Shown here piece after piece: positions 45,147-55,122 of a stretch of 64,000 nucleotides of DNA. Within the stretch, counting starts at the first letter, position 1. Each line of letters starts with the position of its first letter. Source of the stretch: Pseudomonadota bacterium. GTDB taxonomy: Bacteria > Pseudomonadota > Gammaproteobacteria > JAADHS01. The notes below the pieces were generated by a model. That model made no database searches, was not told the origin of the DNA, and saw nothing but the letters and a program-made list of their open reading frames with translations. Made by a program: the position numbers and the translations under genes. The stretch is taken from contig JAKACW010000006.1 in assembly GCA_021821045.1 (NCBI GenBank), forward strand, positions 35,949 to 99,948, in the 5' to 3' direction.

Positions 45147-48100
45147 TCATTCTCCCGTCTCGGCGTTATCCACGCCGTCGTTGTTGGCCACACCATGACG
45201 GACGAGGTCCATCACCAGCAGAACCTCGCTAGGCGTCTGAGTCTTACCTTCCGCATCACGAGTAGAGGCCTGGATGACACCGCCCTGGTCGACGTCGCGC
45301 AGCGAGGTCATCGGCTTAAGCATCAGATCCGTTTGAGCCTTGAAGTACCCATCAACGGTGCCGCTACCCCAAACGGTGCTGCTCCACGCGTTGGTGATGA
45401 GATCGCGTGTCTTGTAGTCGATTCGAGCGCGGTAATGCTCTTCGCCTTCCGGCGAGAACGCGCCGCGTAGCCCGATGGCCAGTTCGACGAACTTGTCGAT
45501 TTCGTCGATGAACGCATCGCCTCGAGCTTTGACTTCCTTCCGCACGTTGGGGATGAAGCTAAAATCCGGCGTTTTGCCCTTCTCGTCCTCCGGTAGGCGA
45601 AGCAGCTCGCGGCTTGGAACCACTCCGAGCAGGTAGGCCTGAAGTAGACTCGGGAATACCCGTTCAACAGCGCGCTCCGCCCAGCGGTCGATGGCGGCAG
45701 GTTGCACCATGCGCTCCAAGAAACGATGAAATATGTCGAAGACGTGCACGATGTGCCGGTCGCGTCGGCGCTGGGGCGTAGGCACCAAGACCACAAAGCC
45801 GATGTGCGTGCGGCCGACGCGTGATGAGGCCTGGATGTACTCCGCGATGTCGGAGGGCATGCCTGCAAAGAACATCGAGTTGAACTCGTCGACGTCCACA
45901 CCGTGCGAAATGGCTGAGGTCGCGATGACTGAGCGCAGCTGCTCACGAATTGGAGGCAACGGCTGACCGGGGACCGCGCGACGCTGCGCGGTGTCGACCA
46001 CCGCTTGGATTTCGCCTTGCTCCACCGAGCCACTGATGAGCCGCGTATCGAGTCCTTCCAACGCGATCCCCTCGTTGAGGTGACGCTTGCGGGTTTCTTC
46101 CGCTTCGGCGGCCATGATTTGGTCGCCGCCCTTCTTGTTGGTTACGTAGGTAAGCGCGATGCGATGCAGGTCGATGAGCGTGACGAGTTGCGATGCGTCT
46201 GCCGAGGCCAACAACTGCCTGTGCAACTGCTGAAGTGGTCCTGACGAGACGTGGTCCACGAGCATCTGTTGCGCCGACGGGAATTGCGACGGCTCACTCA
46301 GGTTGTCGAACAACCGCGTAACGGCCAAGTGAAACCCTGACAGCACCGCCACACTGGTGGACGTGTGCGGCTTGCCGTTAGTCATGAATGCGGTGTACAC
46401 ACGCGCCTGTTGGCTAGCGACTTCGATAGCCGGATGGGTTTGGCGCTGTGCTTCCGAGGCTTGCGCGGGGTTGGCGTAGAAGGATTCGTAAAGTGACGGT
46501 CCCGGCTCTGGGAACTGGGTGGCCGGAATCGAGCGCTGATAGAGGTGCTCGAGCTGCCTCTCGGGATCCGACACCGTAGCTGACGCCGCGATGACTTTAG
46601 CCCGACGCCTGCGGCCCTGCCGGTCTCCCGCTACCAGGCCAACAAGCGGCTCGGCCAGATATTCAAAGACGGCATCCAATGCGGACTCGAACAGACCGGC
46701 AAATGTCCCGAGAGACTCGTCAAGCAAGTGCGCCTCGTCCTGAATAATGAGGCTCGGGAATGGGTCGTGGAAGATACGCTTCCCGGTCTTGTAGGCGGGG
46801 TACACCGCCTCCATGTCTTTGGCAGCTGGTCCTGCTTGCAGGTCTCGGTTGTCAGTGGGAACGTACAGTCGCCCGTTCGCAGAATTCACCCACGGTGCAG
46901 CGCCGAACATACCGTAGATGCGGCGGATGGTGCGGCTCGAGTGGCCGATGAGCGCCAGTTTGTCGACCGTTCCGAGCAAGACAGACGGCGCAAGGTCATA
47001 GATATCCTCGTCGACGATGTAGAAGGGTAACGGCGTCCACTGGGACTCGTTGGAGTCGCAGTGGATGTCGGTGCAGACGTGGCCTAGCGTCTGGTCTCCA
47101 TGGTCAATGAACAACCGCAGCGCAGTTTCGCTTCCGCAGAAGGGGCACTTTGGCAGTTTTCGCCACGCCCGCATGGCAACCGCATACTTGCTGTCATTCT
47201 CCCGCAGGGACTGCTCGTCAACGAGAATGGGAGGTGCGTCCAACACAGTGGGAATGCTCTTGACCCCTTTGGCGCAGTGGCGATTGGGCGAACCTCCGCT
47301 TCCGACCCAGAAGCCAATGGACAGTTGGTCGCCGCCATACCCGTGCCGGCGGCGCACGCGCTCGCCATGCGCCAGCACGCGCGCGCAGCGCTGAGCCTGC
47401 TGAATCGTAAGCAGTCGAAGAGGATAGCGAATCAAGGCCGTCACCCCACGGTGCTTTCCCCGTAGTCGGTCGAGCATGAGGTTGAAGACCAGTAGCCCGA
47501 AGAATGCCTCAGACTTGCCGCCACCGGTCGCGAAGTACAGCAGCGTCACCGCGTCGTCTCGGCGCTCGTCATAGAAGTGGGCGAACTCTCCGATTCGTGA
47601 GGCCAGTGCCGGAATATTGGCGACGATAAAAGCCAGCTGGAACAGACGCCACTCGTTGTCATCCCCGCCGAAGCGAGACTTCATAAAGTCCGCCATCGTC
47701 TCGTTCATGGCGAGCCACGCTTCGTAGACAACGGCTTTCGGCTCCGTCTGGGGGCCCCGTTTGCGCCAGACGTCGCGCGACTCGCGGAGGCACCGCAGGC
47801 CCACCTCGATGGCTTTCATCTCAGCCTCCCACTTCTGCATGTCTTGGCCGAATGCTTCTTCTTCGCGAGCGATGCCCCCAGTATCCGAGTGGTCGAGACC
47901 TTCGGCGGGGTTGACCTGCCCGGGAAGGTCTTTGAGCCACTCTTGCATGGCCGGCACGAGTGGCGTCAAGCCGTCTAGCCCGTCGGGCTGCGCGAGTGAA
48001 CGTACACATCGTTGGACGCCGTTGGCGCTCGTGGGGACGATGCGCGGCTGTATGTAGCGCGGCGTCCACGTGCTCTCAAGCACCAGAAACGCTTCACCAG

Positions 48101-49349
48101 CCTGTACAAGCTCGACGCCACAGTTGTGACCCATGGCCGGGTACGTCAGGTATTTGTTGTACCTATAGGACGGTTCGACGCGCTCGAGTTTCAGCGGGTG
48201 ATGCAGCGCTGCGGGCAGTCGCACCTGAAGAGACACGAGGAAGACGGCTTCTTCCGTCTCATCGACATGCTGCGCGGGCATCACACTTACGTTCTCGACC
48301 GCAAGAAAGAAACTGCGCTTCGAGGGGTCCAACCAGTCGCGGTACAACTCGCAGTCCCAGCTCAGGTTAATCTGAGGCAACGTGATAGGCAGCTGCGATT
48401 CGCGCACCAGTTCGAGAAAATCGGCCCACCTGGTGTACTGACTTGCCGGAATACTTAGGTCGTGTCGATAACCCCAAGCCTTGCCACCGGTATCCGGGTC
48501 GTCGCTTTGCGCCCATTCAGCAAGCCGATTGGCCACTGTCGCGTTCATTTGTGCCGCGTGGTCGTTTAGGGCACGTTGCCTTTCGTCGGCGGGTTTGGAC
48601 GTATCAAGCTCCAGCGGCGGAAGCTGTACCTCAATGCGCATCCACTTGTGCGGGACCGACAACGGTTCGAAGTGTTCGTCCTTTATAGGCGGCGCCTCGC
48701 CCGCTTTGACGTATACCCCTTCCTTTGCGCTCTCACCTGCCGCGTCCGCTTCACCCGGCGACGGCTCACCTGAATCGAACTCTGCTTCGTCCTTTGGGAG
48801 ATCAGCGGTCAACAGATGTCGCGGTATGCCCTTTGAGGCATAAACTTCATCGACAACTTTGGCCCTAATCGCAGGCCAATCTGGATGCTTCCACTTGGAG
48901 GTGTACGTCCCCTTTACCTTCTCCCACTCCTCGTCCAGCCGGCGATTCCGCTCGGCCTTGATCTCGTCGACGACCGCTTGGCGCAGCATGAATACCGGTC
49001 GGCAGTTCGGTCGCTTGAGGTCTTCTTCGCGCGGCAGGACTCGCACATAGACGCTGAGCCTCGGAAGAACCGTGAGCACACCCTGCATAACGACATTGAG
49101 CTGCATTTGAATGCCGTGTGAGGAAACCCAGATCGGCGAGGTCACCTCGTCGTCGCCCCCGACGTTGCGCTGTGGCAGCAGAAAGCCGGAGTTCAACAGC
49201 GCCCGCGGCCTCGCGCCAAAGAGGTACTGGCCCGTCGGGCCCTGGCCGCTGAGGTGGGCATAAGTCAGGTTCAATAGGCTGTCAACCACGGCCTCTTTGA
49301 GTGTCGTAGGAATTTTGGCGGGGTCAGCGCGCAAAACGGACTGGTTCAT
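45147..49349 (-). CDS. drmA: DrmA-like superfamily 2 helicase of DISARM
   Basis: This 1,400-residue helicase has a long N-terminal half of unknown fold, then Walker A FATGGGKSEAF (near residue 606), RYPLRLLTIQQAQR (motif Ia), Walker B IIQDEAHLLDE (near 870), VIAASATVSDP (motif III) and TSAISHGVDVDEFN with YIQASSRVGRTH (motifs V and VI, near 1,176). Size and motifs fit DrmA. The start overlaps the preceding stop by one base (TAATG). It should provide the ATP-driven core of the DISARM complex. Confidence 0.92.
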   Translation of the reverse strand: MNQSVLRADPAKIPTTLKEAVVDSLLNLTYAHLSGQGPTGQYLFGARPRALLNSGFLLPQRNVGGDDEVTSPIWVSSHGIQMQLNVVMQGVLTVLPRLSVYVRVLPREEDLKRPNCRPVFMLRQAVVDEIKAERNRRLDEEWEKVKGTYTSKWKHPDWPAIRAKVVDEVYASKGIPRHLLTADLPKDEAEFDSGEPSPGEADAAGESAKEGVYVKAGEAPPIKDEHFEPLSVPHKWMRIEVQLPPLELDTSKPADERQRALNDHAAQMNATVANRLAEWAQSDDPDTGGKAWGYRHDLSIPASQYTRWADFLELVRESQLPITLPQINLSWDCELYRDWLDPSKRSFFLAVENVSVMPAQHVDETEEAVFLVSLQVRLPAALHHPLKLERVEPSYRYNKYLTYPAMGHNCGVELVQAGEAFLVLESTWTPRYIQPRIVPTSANGVQRCVRSLAQPDGLDGLTPLVPAMQEWLKDLPGQVNPAEGLDHSDTGGIAREEEAFGQDMQKWEAEMKAIEVGLRCLRESRDVWRKRGPQTEPKAVVYEAWLAMNETMADFMKSRFGGDDNEWRLFQLAFIVANIPALASRIGEFAHFYDERRDDAVTLLYFATGGGKSEAFFGLLVFNLMLDRLRGKHRGVTALIRYPLRLLTIQQAQRCARVLAHGERVRRRHGYGGDQLSIGFWVGSGGSPNRHCAKGVKSIPTVLDAPPILVDEQSLRENDSKYAVAMRAWRKLPKCPFCGSETALRLFIDHGDQTLGHVCTDIHCDSNESQWTPLPFYIVDEDIYDLAPSVLLGTVDKLALIGHSSRTIRRIYGMFGAAPWVNSANGRLYVPTDNRDLQAGPAAKDMEAVYPAYKTGKRIFHDPFPSLIIQDEAHLLDESLGTFAGLFESALDAVFEYLAEPLVGLVAGDRQGRRRRAKVIAASATVSDPERQLEHLYQRSIPATQFPEPGPSLYESFYANPAQASEAQRQTHPAIEVASQQARVYTAFMTNGKPHTSTSVAVLSGFHLAVTRLFDNLSEPSQFPSAQQMLVDHVSSGPLQQLHRQLLASADASQLVTLIDLHRIALTYVTNKKGGDQIMAAEAEETRKRHLNEGIALEGLDTRLISGSVEQGEIQAVVDTAQRRAVPGQPLPPIREQLRSVIATSAISHGVDVDEFNSMFFAGMPSDIAEYIQASSRVGRTHIGFVVLVPTPQRRRDRHIVHVFDIFHRFLERMVQPAAIDRWAERAVERVFPSLLQAYLLGVVPSRELLRLPEDEKGKTPDFSFIPNVRKEVKARGDAFIDEIDKFVELAIGLRGAFSPEGEEHYRARIDYKTRDLITNAWSSTVWGSGTVDGYFKAQTDLMLKPMTSLRDVDQGGVIQASTRDAEGKTQTPSEVLLVMDLVRHGVANNDGVDNAETGE

Positions 49350-52132
49350 TACTTAGATTCCTTCTGAGATCCGACATATTCGACCGTGGCCAAGTTTTCT
49401 CGTGCCTTGTTGAACAACTGGTTGAGCGTCTCTCGCTTTATGCTCGAATGAGCCATAGCCGACTCGGGCTGCAGGAGCATGTACGCATAGATGTCCGAGA
49501 CTTGACGTCCGTCGAGCCGGCGAGAGGTTCTCACGGCCATGATGACCCGCTGCCACTGATATGCTCCCTCCAACGCGGAAAATCCAAGCACATGCGCGAA
49601 CGCTTTGAACACTGCTTCATCTCGAGGAGCTTGTGGCTTGAGCTCCTCGAATGGCGTGTCGGTAGAGCGCCCGAGATCAATCCAATGGCGCATTGCCTGC
49701 GGGGTCGGCAGGCTGCTTTCCAGGCGCGCGTCGAACGCCAACATTTCCTCGCGGATAGCGCGCACTTTGTCGGCAACGGTCGCTTGCGCAAACCTCTGCG
49801 CGAGACGCAATTGCACCTGCTCGTGGTAACTGCGTAGCGCAGACTCGAACGTTTTGTCAGAGTGGATAGGCACACCCGCATCGCGCAGTGCCTGCTCGAC
49901 CATTTCGCGCAATTCCGCAGACATGACAAAAACCTTGTCCCCTACTTCAAGCGAGCGAACGAGGCAAGCTTTAAAGCCTGCCTCGTTTGCATTTTGCGAA
50001 GCCGGGTCGTAGACATATATATGGGATGTGTCACGGCGATACTGCGTGATACCATTGTCGAACCGGATGAACCACGAATCGGGATCAAGATCGTGCTCGT
50101 GCGAAGAAATGTCCGACGACAACTCAACTCGGAAAGTTGGAAGCGCATAATCACCGCTGGAAAGAACAGACGAGTCTTCGGGCAAATCCTTGAGCTGCCT
50201 TAGGATGGATTCCATCCGCGGCTTGTAGGATTTGAATTCCGGCAAATGTTCGGCAATGGACTTAAGCGTGGCACGCAGGAACTGCCCCGCCCGCTGGGTC
50301 AGAATAAGCACCGAGTGCGAAGGTACTCGGTCATCTGTGAGCACTAGGCGCAGGCTGTCTTCGTTGAGTCCAGCAAACACGAGCGTGGCATTCTGTAGTC
50401 CGTCCAGATGCTCCTCGAGGTTCGCAGCAGGCAGCAGGTGCACGCAGTCATGAAGGTCCTCGTAGGTCACGCCCGACGGGTACTGGTCGTACTCGGCCAG
50501 GAAGCGCTCAGCCAAGCGGCGGTAAAGCGCTTTGGTGAACACGATCTCCACACTGCGCTGGCTCGCAACTACATTTGCTACAAGCGCGGCCAGCTTGTGT
50601 GCAAATGGGGTCGCGGTGTAGTAGTTTTCAAACAACTTCGAGGCGCGGTTTAGGCACTCCAGCAGTGCCGGTCGGCTGTCTCCGACACCGACACTGCGGT
50701 CAAACTCTTGAACCGACCCCAAGTGAGAAGGCCAGTCGAAGGCGACCCTAGTTCGGTCTGAGACGTCCGGACCCGCAAGATACTCAGACATATGCCTAAC
50801 TCCGCAAGGAAGCGCCGCCAGACGTGAGAGAAACGAAGCGGCTTCGACGAGCGGCTTTGCCGCATCTTTTCCACCAGGGACCGAGTTCGCGATACGCATG
50901 AGCTTGTTAGCCACCTTGGCCGCGTCTGCATCCACGATACTGACATCGAAATCGCGCCGCGCCGGATGAGCGCACTCGATGACTCCAGAAGGGAGAAGCC
51001 CTTCGGCGCCCACCGTACTCGGCATGCCCACAATCCCAAATTCGTCCGGCGTATGCCACCGTTGCTGCTGGTCCCGCTTTGCGTTTTTTTTCCAGAGTTC
51101 GTCCTTGATCCGGTATGCAGCATGTGGCTCGTCCGTGACGACGACAACCCCCGGGGTGGTGCCGCGAAAGACGTTTTCGAGCATGAGGCAAAAGCGGACG
51201 AGGCGCCCCTTCCACCCTGGCGCCTCGAAACGCACCGCTCGCGTCGCTTGTACCAGCACGACTTCCGGCGGACCAATTTTAGCCAACTTCCCGCAAACAT
51301 CGGCGAGCTCTTCCTCCGACATCCGCCCATCTAGCGCGAAGAGTGCGTCAGGCGCAGTGCGAGGGTCACCGATGACCGAGCAGTTCAGCTGCAAGGCTTT
51401 TGCATGTAGTCGCCTGGCGAGCTTCGCCCGAGTGAGGGCAAGGAGTCGTGAGTCGCACGCCTTCCAGTCGACCGAGTCGGGCGTCGCCAAAAAGAGCGGC
51501 AATAGGTCACTAATGGGAGGGTTGAAAGCGTCTTCCTCGGTTTGCGGAAGACTCCTGTCGTTTAGTGAGAACAGAAACGGATCTTTGTCACGCATAGACC
51601 GAGTGACTTTCGGATTGTCGTTGGATTCGGCCAGGTCACTGGCGATATGTAGGAGAGAGGCCCGATCGAGATGGAGGTGGTTAAGCCGGTAGAACGCGTT
51701 AGTCTTGACGGGGAAGAGCAAGCCCCGGACACCTTGCTTGTCGCCCTCGTGCCAACGCGCTAGCGTCGCCAAGGCGTGCACAACGGTTAAGGTTTTGAGC
51801 GAAGCGGGCCAGACCATCGCGATATGACGCGAGCGATGCTGCGCCGCGTGAAGGTACAGATCAGCGAGCGCCACAAGCGCCGACGAAGGTTCACTCGGCC
51901 GGATGCCATCGTCTTGATACAGCGGGATGAGTGCCTTGCGGATGCGCGGGACGATGGCGGGAGAATTAGGCGCTCGTGAAGCGGGGGCCGGCTCCGGATT
52001 CGAAGGTGGCACCGCGATTTTAGTTGTGGGCTTTGGTTTCGCCACAAGGCCGCGGGTCGCCAGCTTCGCGAGCGCTGCGCGCCGCTTTCTCTGTGCATCC
52101 AGCAGGTCGTTTAGCTGTTTTCTCGTTGCCAT
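49349..52132 (-). CDS. Large DISARM-associated protein, DrmE-like, function unknown
   Basis: This 927-residue protein is coded between the methylase and drmA and overlaps both (22 bases and one base). It has a basic, Pro-rich N-terminus. A conserved-looking segment HIAMVWPASLKTLTVVHALA lies near 105, and VVVVTDEPHAAYRIKDELW near 334 resembles a degenerate Walker B. There is no intact Walker A and no SNF2 motifs, so it is not DrmD. Position and size fit DrmE of class 2 DISARM, but I cannot confirm the family from sequence alone. A helical, Arg-rich C-terminus follows. Confidence 0.75.
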   Translation of the reverse strand: MATRKQLNDLLDAQRKRRAALAKLATRGLVAKPKPTTKIAVPPSNPEPAPASRAPNSPAIVPRIRKALIPLYQDDGIRPSEPSSALVALADLYLHAAQHRSRHIAMVWPASLKTLTVVHALATLARWHEGDKQGVRGLLFPVKTNAFYRLNHLHLDRASLLHIASDLAESNDNPKVTRSMRDKDPFLFSLNDRSLPQTEEDAFNPPISDLLPLFLATPDSVDWKACDSRLLALTRAKLARRLHAKALQLNCSVIGDPRTAPDALFALDGRMSEEELADVCGKLAKIGPPEVVLVQATRAVRFEAPGWKGRLVRFCLMLENVFRGTTPGVVVVTDEPHAAYRIKDELWKKNAKRDQQQRWHTPDEFGIVGMPSTVGAEGLLPSGVIECAHPARRDFDVSIVDADAAKVANKLMRIANSVPGGKDAAKPLVEAASFLSRLAALPCGVRHMSEYLAGPDVSDRTRVAFDWPSHLGSVQEFDRSVGVGDSRPALLECLNRASKLFENYYTATPFAHKLAALVANVVASQRSVEIVFTKALYRRLAERFLAEYDQYPSGVTYEDLHDCVHLLPAANLEEHLDGLQNATLVFAGLNEDSLRLVLTDDRVPSHSVLILTQRAGQFLRATLKSIAEHLPEFKSYKPRMESILRQLKDLPEDSSVLSSGDYALPTFRVELSSDISSHEHDLDPDSWFIRFDNGITQYRRDTSHIYVYDPASQNANEAGFKACLVRSLEVGDKVFVMSAELREMVEQALRDAGVPIHSDKTFESALRSYHEQVQLRLAQRFAQATVADKVRAIREEMLAFDARLESSLPTPQAMRHWIDLGRSTDTPFEELKPQAPRDEAVFKAFAHVLGFSALEGAYQWQRVIMAVRTSRRLDGRQVSDIYAYMLLQPESAMAHSSIKRETLNQLFNKARENLATVEYVGSQKESK

Positions 52133-53928
52133 AAGTTTTGTGTTTGTAGCTGCTCCCGGCTCGCGGGACGGAGAAAACAGGGGGAGGGCTGATCTTTAAG
52201 CGCCTCGCGCGCAGCACTGGGCATGTCGTACCCCTGAGCGAGGAGAGTCTTAAGCCGGATAGGGTCGGGTAGTCGAAGCTGACTGAGCTCGAAAACGGAA
52301 ACGTTGGTCGCCCCGGAAATGCAGCGGAAGTGGCGGTCCACCGTGGGCGTGGCAAGCAATTGCGCGAGCTGCGCCGGAGTGAGCGCTGGCTCACGGCTCA
52401 CCTGTTCGAGGATGACGGTGTGGTTCTCGCCGACGAAACCACCATAAGTTTTGACGATGGTTTTCGGCACCGCTGCTGCAACTAGGCGCCGTGGCTGATC
52501 GTTAGAAGTCACGCGCTGCAGCAAGACGCTGGGCCTGCGTACAACCGAGGGATGATCCTTTGCCCCCAGGTTCACAAAACACGGTTCTCTGTTGGCCTTG
52601 CGCGCGCCAGTGAACCGCAGACTACCGTCTGGCGCAATGTCGCTTGACCACAGCAGAGGGACGGCAGTGCCGCCCCGTGCTCGGGCTGCGCTCTTCGCTG
52701 AGGCGTAGGTCGTTCGCGTATCGCGGTTCCAAACGAACGTACCGATACGCGCCGCATATCCGTAGTCCGTTAGGCTCGTTCGTGATTTGGCGGCGTTCTT
52801 TAGCAATTCGACATCGCTTTCCGTACGCGGAATTGGCCACGCAGCGCCCGAGTTGGGCAAAACGCATCTTCCGACGTCAACGTAGTCGCCATCCCGTGAG
52901 ACCACAGATACTTCTGCCTCAATCGCCGAAACGTGCTCGGCATTTTCGCGGAGAACCAACGTAAGCGCCGTTTCCTGCTCGACATCAATAAACACACCGC
53001 TACGGTCGCTGACCATGCCGATGCTTCGCACTCTCGCCTGCCTCATTAAAAACGTCCGCAACTTCGAGAAGTACCGGCCGGATAAGAAACTTGTCGGTGT
53101 CACCAGCGCGCAGATTCCACCAATGGCCAGAAGCCTGACACACAACGCAATGAAAAGTGCATACAAGTTCGGCTGCGCCTCGATGACCTCGCCAAACGCA
53201 TCGGAGTACCGCTCGGACTCAACAGCCGACATCTTGCGGAACGGAGGGTTGCATACGACAACGTCTAGCGTTCCCAGAATGTGCTCGGTCTTCAAAAGGG
53301 AATCGGCTTGGTAGATCTGGAACTTTGGACGCGTACCCGTGGCAACAATCTCATCGTGCAGCGCCATCAACAGGAAGTGCCTCGACAACTTGCAGAGTAC
53401 TGCGTCCTTGTCGAATCCCAACAAGCTCTTCCGTACGTGGTCGAGTATCTCGGCAGGCCCTGCCTCCTTAAGACGAAGCTCATCGCGCATACGCATCGCG
53501 ATAGGCGCCAAAAACGCCGCGCCACCGCAGGCCGGGTCACAGAATCGATTATCTGCGAAACTGACACCGTTGGCTGCCAAGTCATCTAGCAGGCGCTTTG
53601 TCAGCGATGGAGGCGTAAAGAACATGGCAAGTTGCTTTCGATTTTCCTCGCCTGCGAGTTCTGCGTATGCCGATGAAAACCAATATGTAGCGTCGAGAAA
53701 CTCTTCACTTTTCACGAAATCCACGAAGTCTGCTAACGCAGGCTCTCTGTAGAGTAGTGTGAGCGACGGCAACGCTGAACGTGGGAGGCCAGGAAATGCC
53801 TCCCTACACCATTTGCTCAACGCTGTGCCAAGCACCGAGTCTGGGCTCGCGCGCACCTTCTTCATGGCGCTCCTCAAGCCACGCACGAGACGAAAATAGC
53901 GCCTCTTCTTCGGGAGAACCATGGACAT
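52111..53928 (-). CDS. N6-adenine-type DNA methyltransferase of DISARM-like operon
   Basis: This 605-residue methylase has motif X/N-terminal block MFFTPPSLTKRLLDDL (near 103), SAM-binding motif I FCDPACGGAAFLAP (near 134) and catalytic motif IV VVCNPPF (near 228). That order, X-I-IV with target recognition at the C-terminus, is the gamma class, and NPPF indicates adenine-N6 (or cytosine-N4) modification. It should mark host DNA as self, like DrmMI. Two close ATG codons (53928 and six bases later) are possible starts. It overlaps the 927-residue gene by 22 bases. Confidence 0.9.
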   Translation of the reverse strand: MSMVLPKKRRYFRLVRGLRSAMKKVRASPDSVLGTALSKWCREAFPGLPRSALPSLTLLYREPALADFVDFVKSEEFLDATYWFSSAYAELAGEENRKQLAMFFTPPSLTKRLLDDLAANGVSFADNRFCDPACGGAAFLAPIAMRMRDELRLKEAGPAEILDHVRKSLLGFDKDAVLCKLSRHFLLMALHDEIVATGTRPKFQIYQADSLLKTEHILGTLDVVVCNPPFRKMSAVESERYSDAFGEVIEAQPNLYALFIALCVRLLAIGGICALVTPTSFLSGRYFSKLRTFLMRQARVRSIGMVSDRSGVFIDVEQETALTLVLRENAEHVSAIEAEVSVVSRDGDYVDVGRCVLPNSGAAWPIPRTESDVELLKNAAKSRTSLTDYGYAARIGTFVWNRDTRTTYASAKSAARARGGTAVPLLWSSDIAPDGSLRFTGARKANREPCFVNLGAKDHPSVVRRPSVLLQRVTSNDQPRRLVAAAVPKTIVKTYGGFVGENHTVILEQVSREPALTPAQLAQLLATPTVDRHFRCISGATNVSVFELSQLRLPDPIRLKTLLAQGYDMPSAAREALKDQPSPCFLRPASREQLQTQNLWQRENS

Positions 53929-53944
53929 ATCAATTAACTCGCAT

Positions 53945-54427
53945 TCACTCGGAAACAGTCACTCTGAGCTGAATCACTTCCTGCCCCGCGCTACTGCGCG
54001 CTGCGCACGCACGAACGTTAGCACTCTGATGATCGCGGACTAGCACTAAATCCGCCTCGCTTTGTTCGATGCGACGATCCGGGTTCAGCGCGGCAAAGAT
54101 GCGGTGACTTATGTCTTTCACTCTCTGGCCGCCGGAGGGCGTAGGGATCTTCTTGTCGCCTTCGTGGGCGAGGCGGTACTCCGTGCGCGCGAGGCGGCCG
54201 ATGATTTTGTTGATCTTGTCGTCCCTGAGCTTGACCGTGTCGGCGAAGGCGCCGCCGTTAGGGAGGACCAAAAGCGCGTTAGGCTTGCCCGCGCATTTGT
54301 TGGAGACGTACTTAACGAACAGAAGGGTGAGGACATAGTCCGTGTAATGGGAGGCAGCTGTTCCTCCGCGCAATTCGTCGAAGCTTTGTCTGAGGGCGGA
54401 GCAAAAGTCAGACTTCTTCAGTTCCAT
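53945..54427 (-). pseudogene. hsdM: Truncated type I methylase subunit (hsdM N-terminal fragment)
   Basis: The first about 100 residues match the N-terminal domain of HsdM (LRQSFDELRGG, YTDYVLTLLFVKYVSNKCAG, DDKINKIIGRLARTEYRLA). A complete HsdM has about 500 residues with SAM and NPPF motifs, all absent here. After about residue 125 the sequence no longer resembles HsdM and the frame ends 17 bases before the methylase gene. It is probably a leftover of a type I restriction system replaced by the DISARM-like operon. Expression as a short protein in the operon leader cannot be excluded. Confidence 0.75.
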
Positions 54428-55018
54428 GAGTGTTTCAATTCCATTGATAATCGAGGGAAGGGGGAACCTTAGTCAAAGTACCGAGTGGGAGCCGGGCAAT
54501 CACCCCCGCGCCAAATCCCCAGGCATCGCTGGCATTTCGGTCCTCGTCTTTCCCAGATTCCCGCTCCCTTTGGCCAGTTTCGTCACGGCATAGATATATA
54601 GAATCTGCAAGAAATGGTCAATAAACTTGCGATTTATGGATTTGTCGCTAAGGTACTACCTCATGCCATCAACTCCAGCCCCGTGCGCCAAGTCTACGAG
54701 AGAGCCCAATCCACTTCCCGGCACGTCCAAGCCGATCCTGTCGCCATAGTCGAGTCGCATCCTGTGTTCCAACGGAAATCGAGCGTTACAAGGCTATTCG
54801 TATACGCTGGATCGGACAGTGCACGCCGCCGCGCGGGCAGTTTTCACTCAGCTGACTCAATAAGGTTTGCCGGAACTGAACCGAAGCGATCGCGATCGCT
54901 CAACTGCTTCTGCGTTTCCAAAAGAAATGACGCCATAACCTTCCCCTCCCCTCCTCGTTCACTCACGCCCCTACCCTACGCCGTCCACTCCCCACGCAAC
55001 AACGCCGCAAGAAACGCC
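54428..55018. other. Intergenic stretch between DISARM-like operon and radC
   Basis: No gene is supported here; the long plus-strand frame from 54614 runs out of phase across radC and has no family resemblance. The promoter of the minus-strand defence operon should lie in its left part. An AT-rich segment (54590-54650) marks a composition break. Confidence 0.45.
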
Positions 55019-55020
55019 CT

Positions 55021-55085
55021 CACCCGTGTCACCCGCGCCGGTTTGTCGTTTTTGTTGCGCGGGTCGTTTTTCTCGGCGTCTCGCC
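55021..55085 (+). repeat. Leader element upstream of radC, repeated at 60263-60325
   Basis: The block CACCCGTGT-x-ACCCGCGCCGGTTTG, followed by a T-rich stretch and a TCTCGGCG end, lies about 40 bases before the radC start. The same block with one mismatch in the first 25 bases precedes the small gene at 60365. A shared 5' leader, promoter or operator of the mobile element is likely. GC-rich inverted segments could form RNA hairpins. Confidence 0.6.
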
Positions 55086-55122
55086 GGTGGTGTTCATTCA
55101 CCACACAGGGGAGAAGAAAAAC

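Noticed and set aside
49349..52132. Assignment as DrmD (SNF2 helicase)
   Set aside because: No Walker A, no DEAH in a proper context and no SNF2 helicase motifs are visible.
42082..53928. BREX reading of the defence operon because of the adenine methylase
   Set aside because: No BrxC-type P-loop protein, PglZ or BrxL is present. DrmA, DrmB and DrmC motifs define DISARM.
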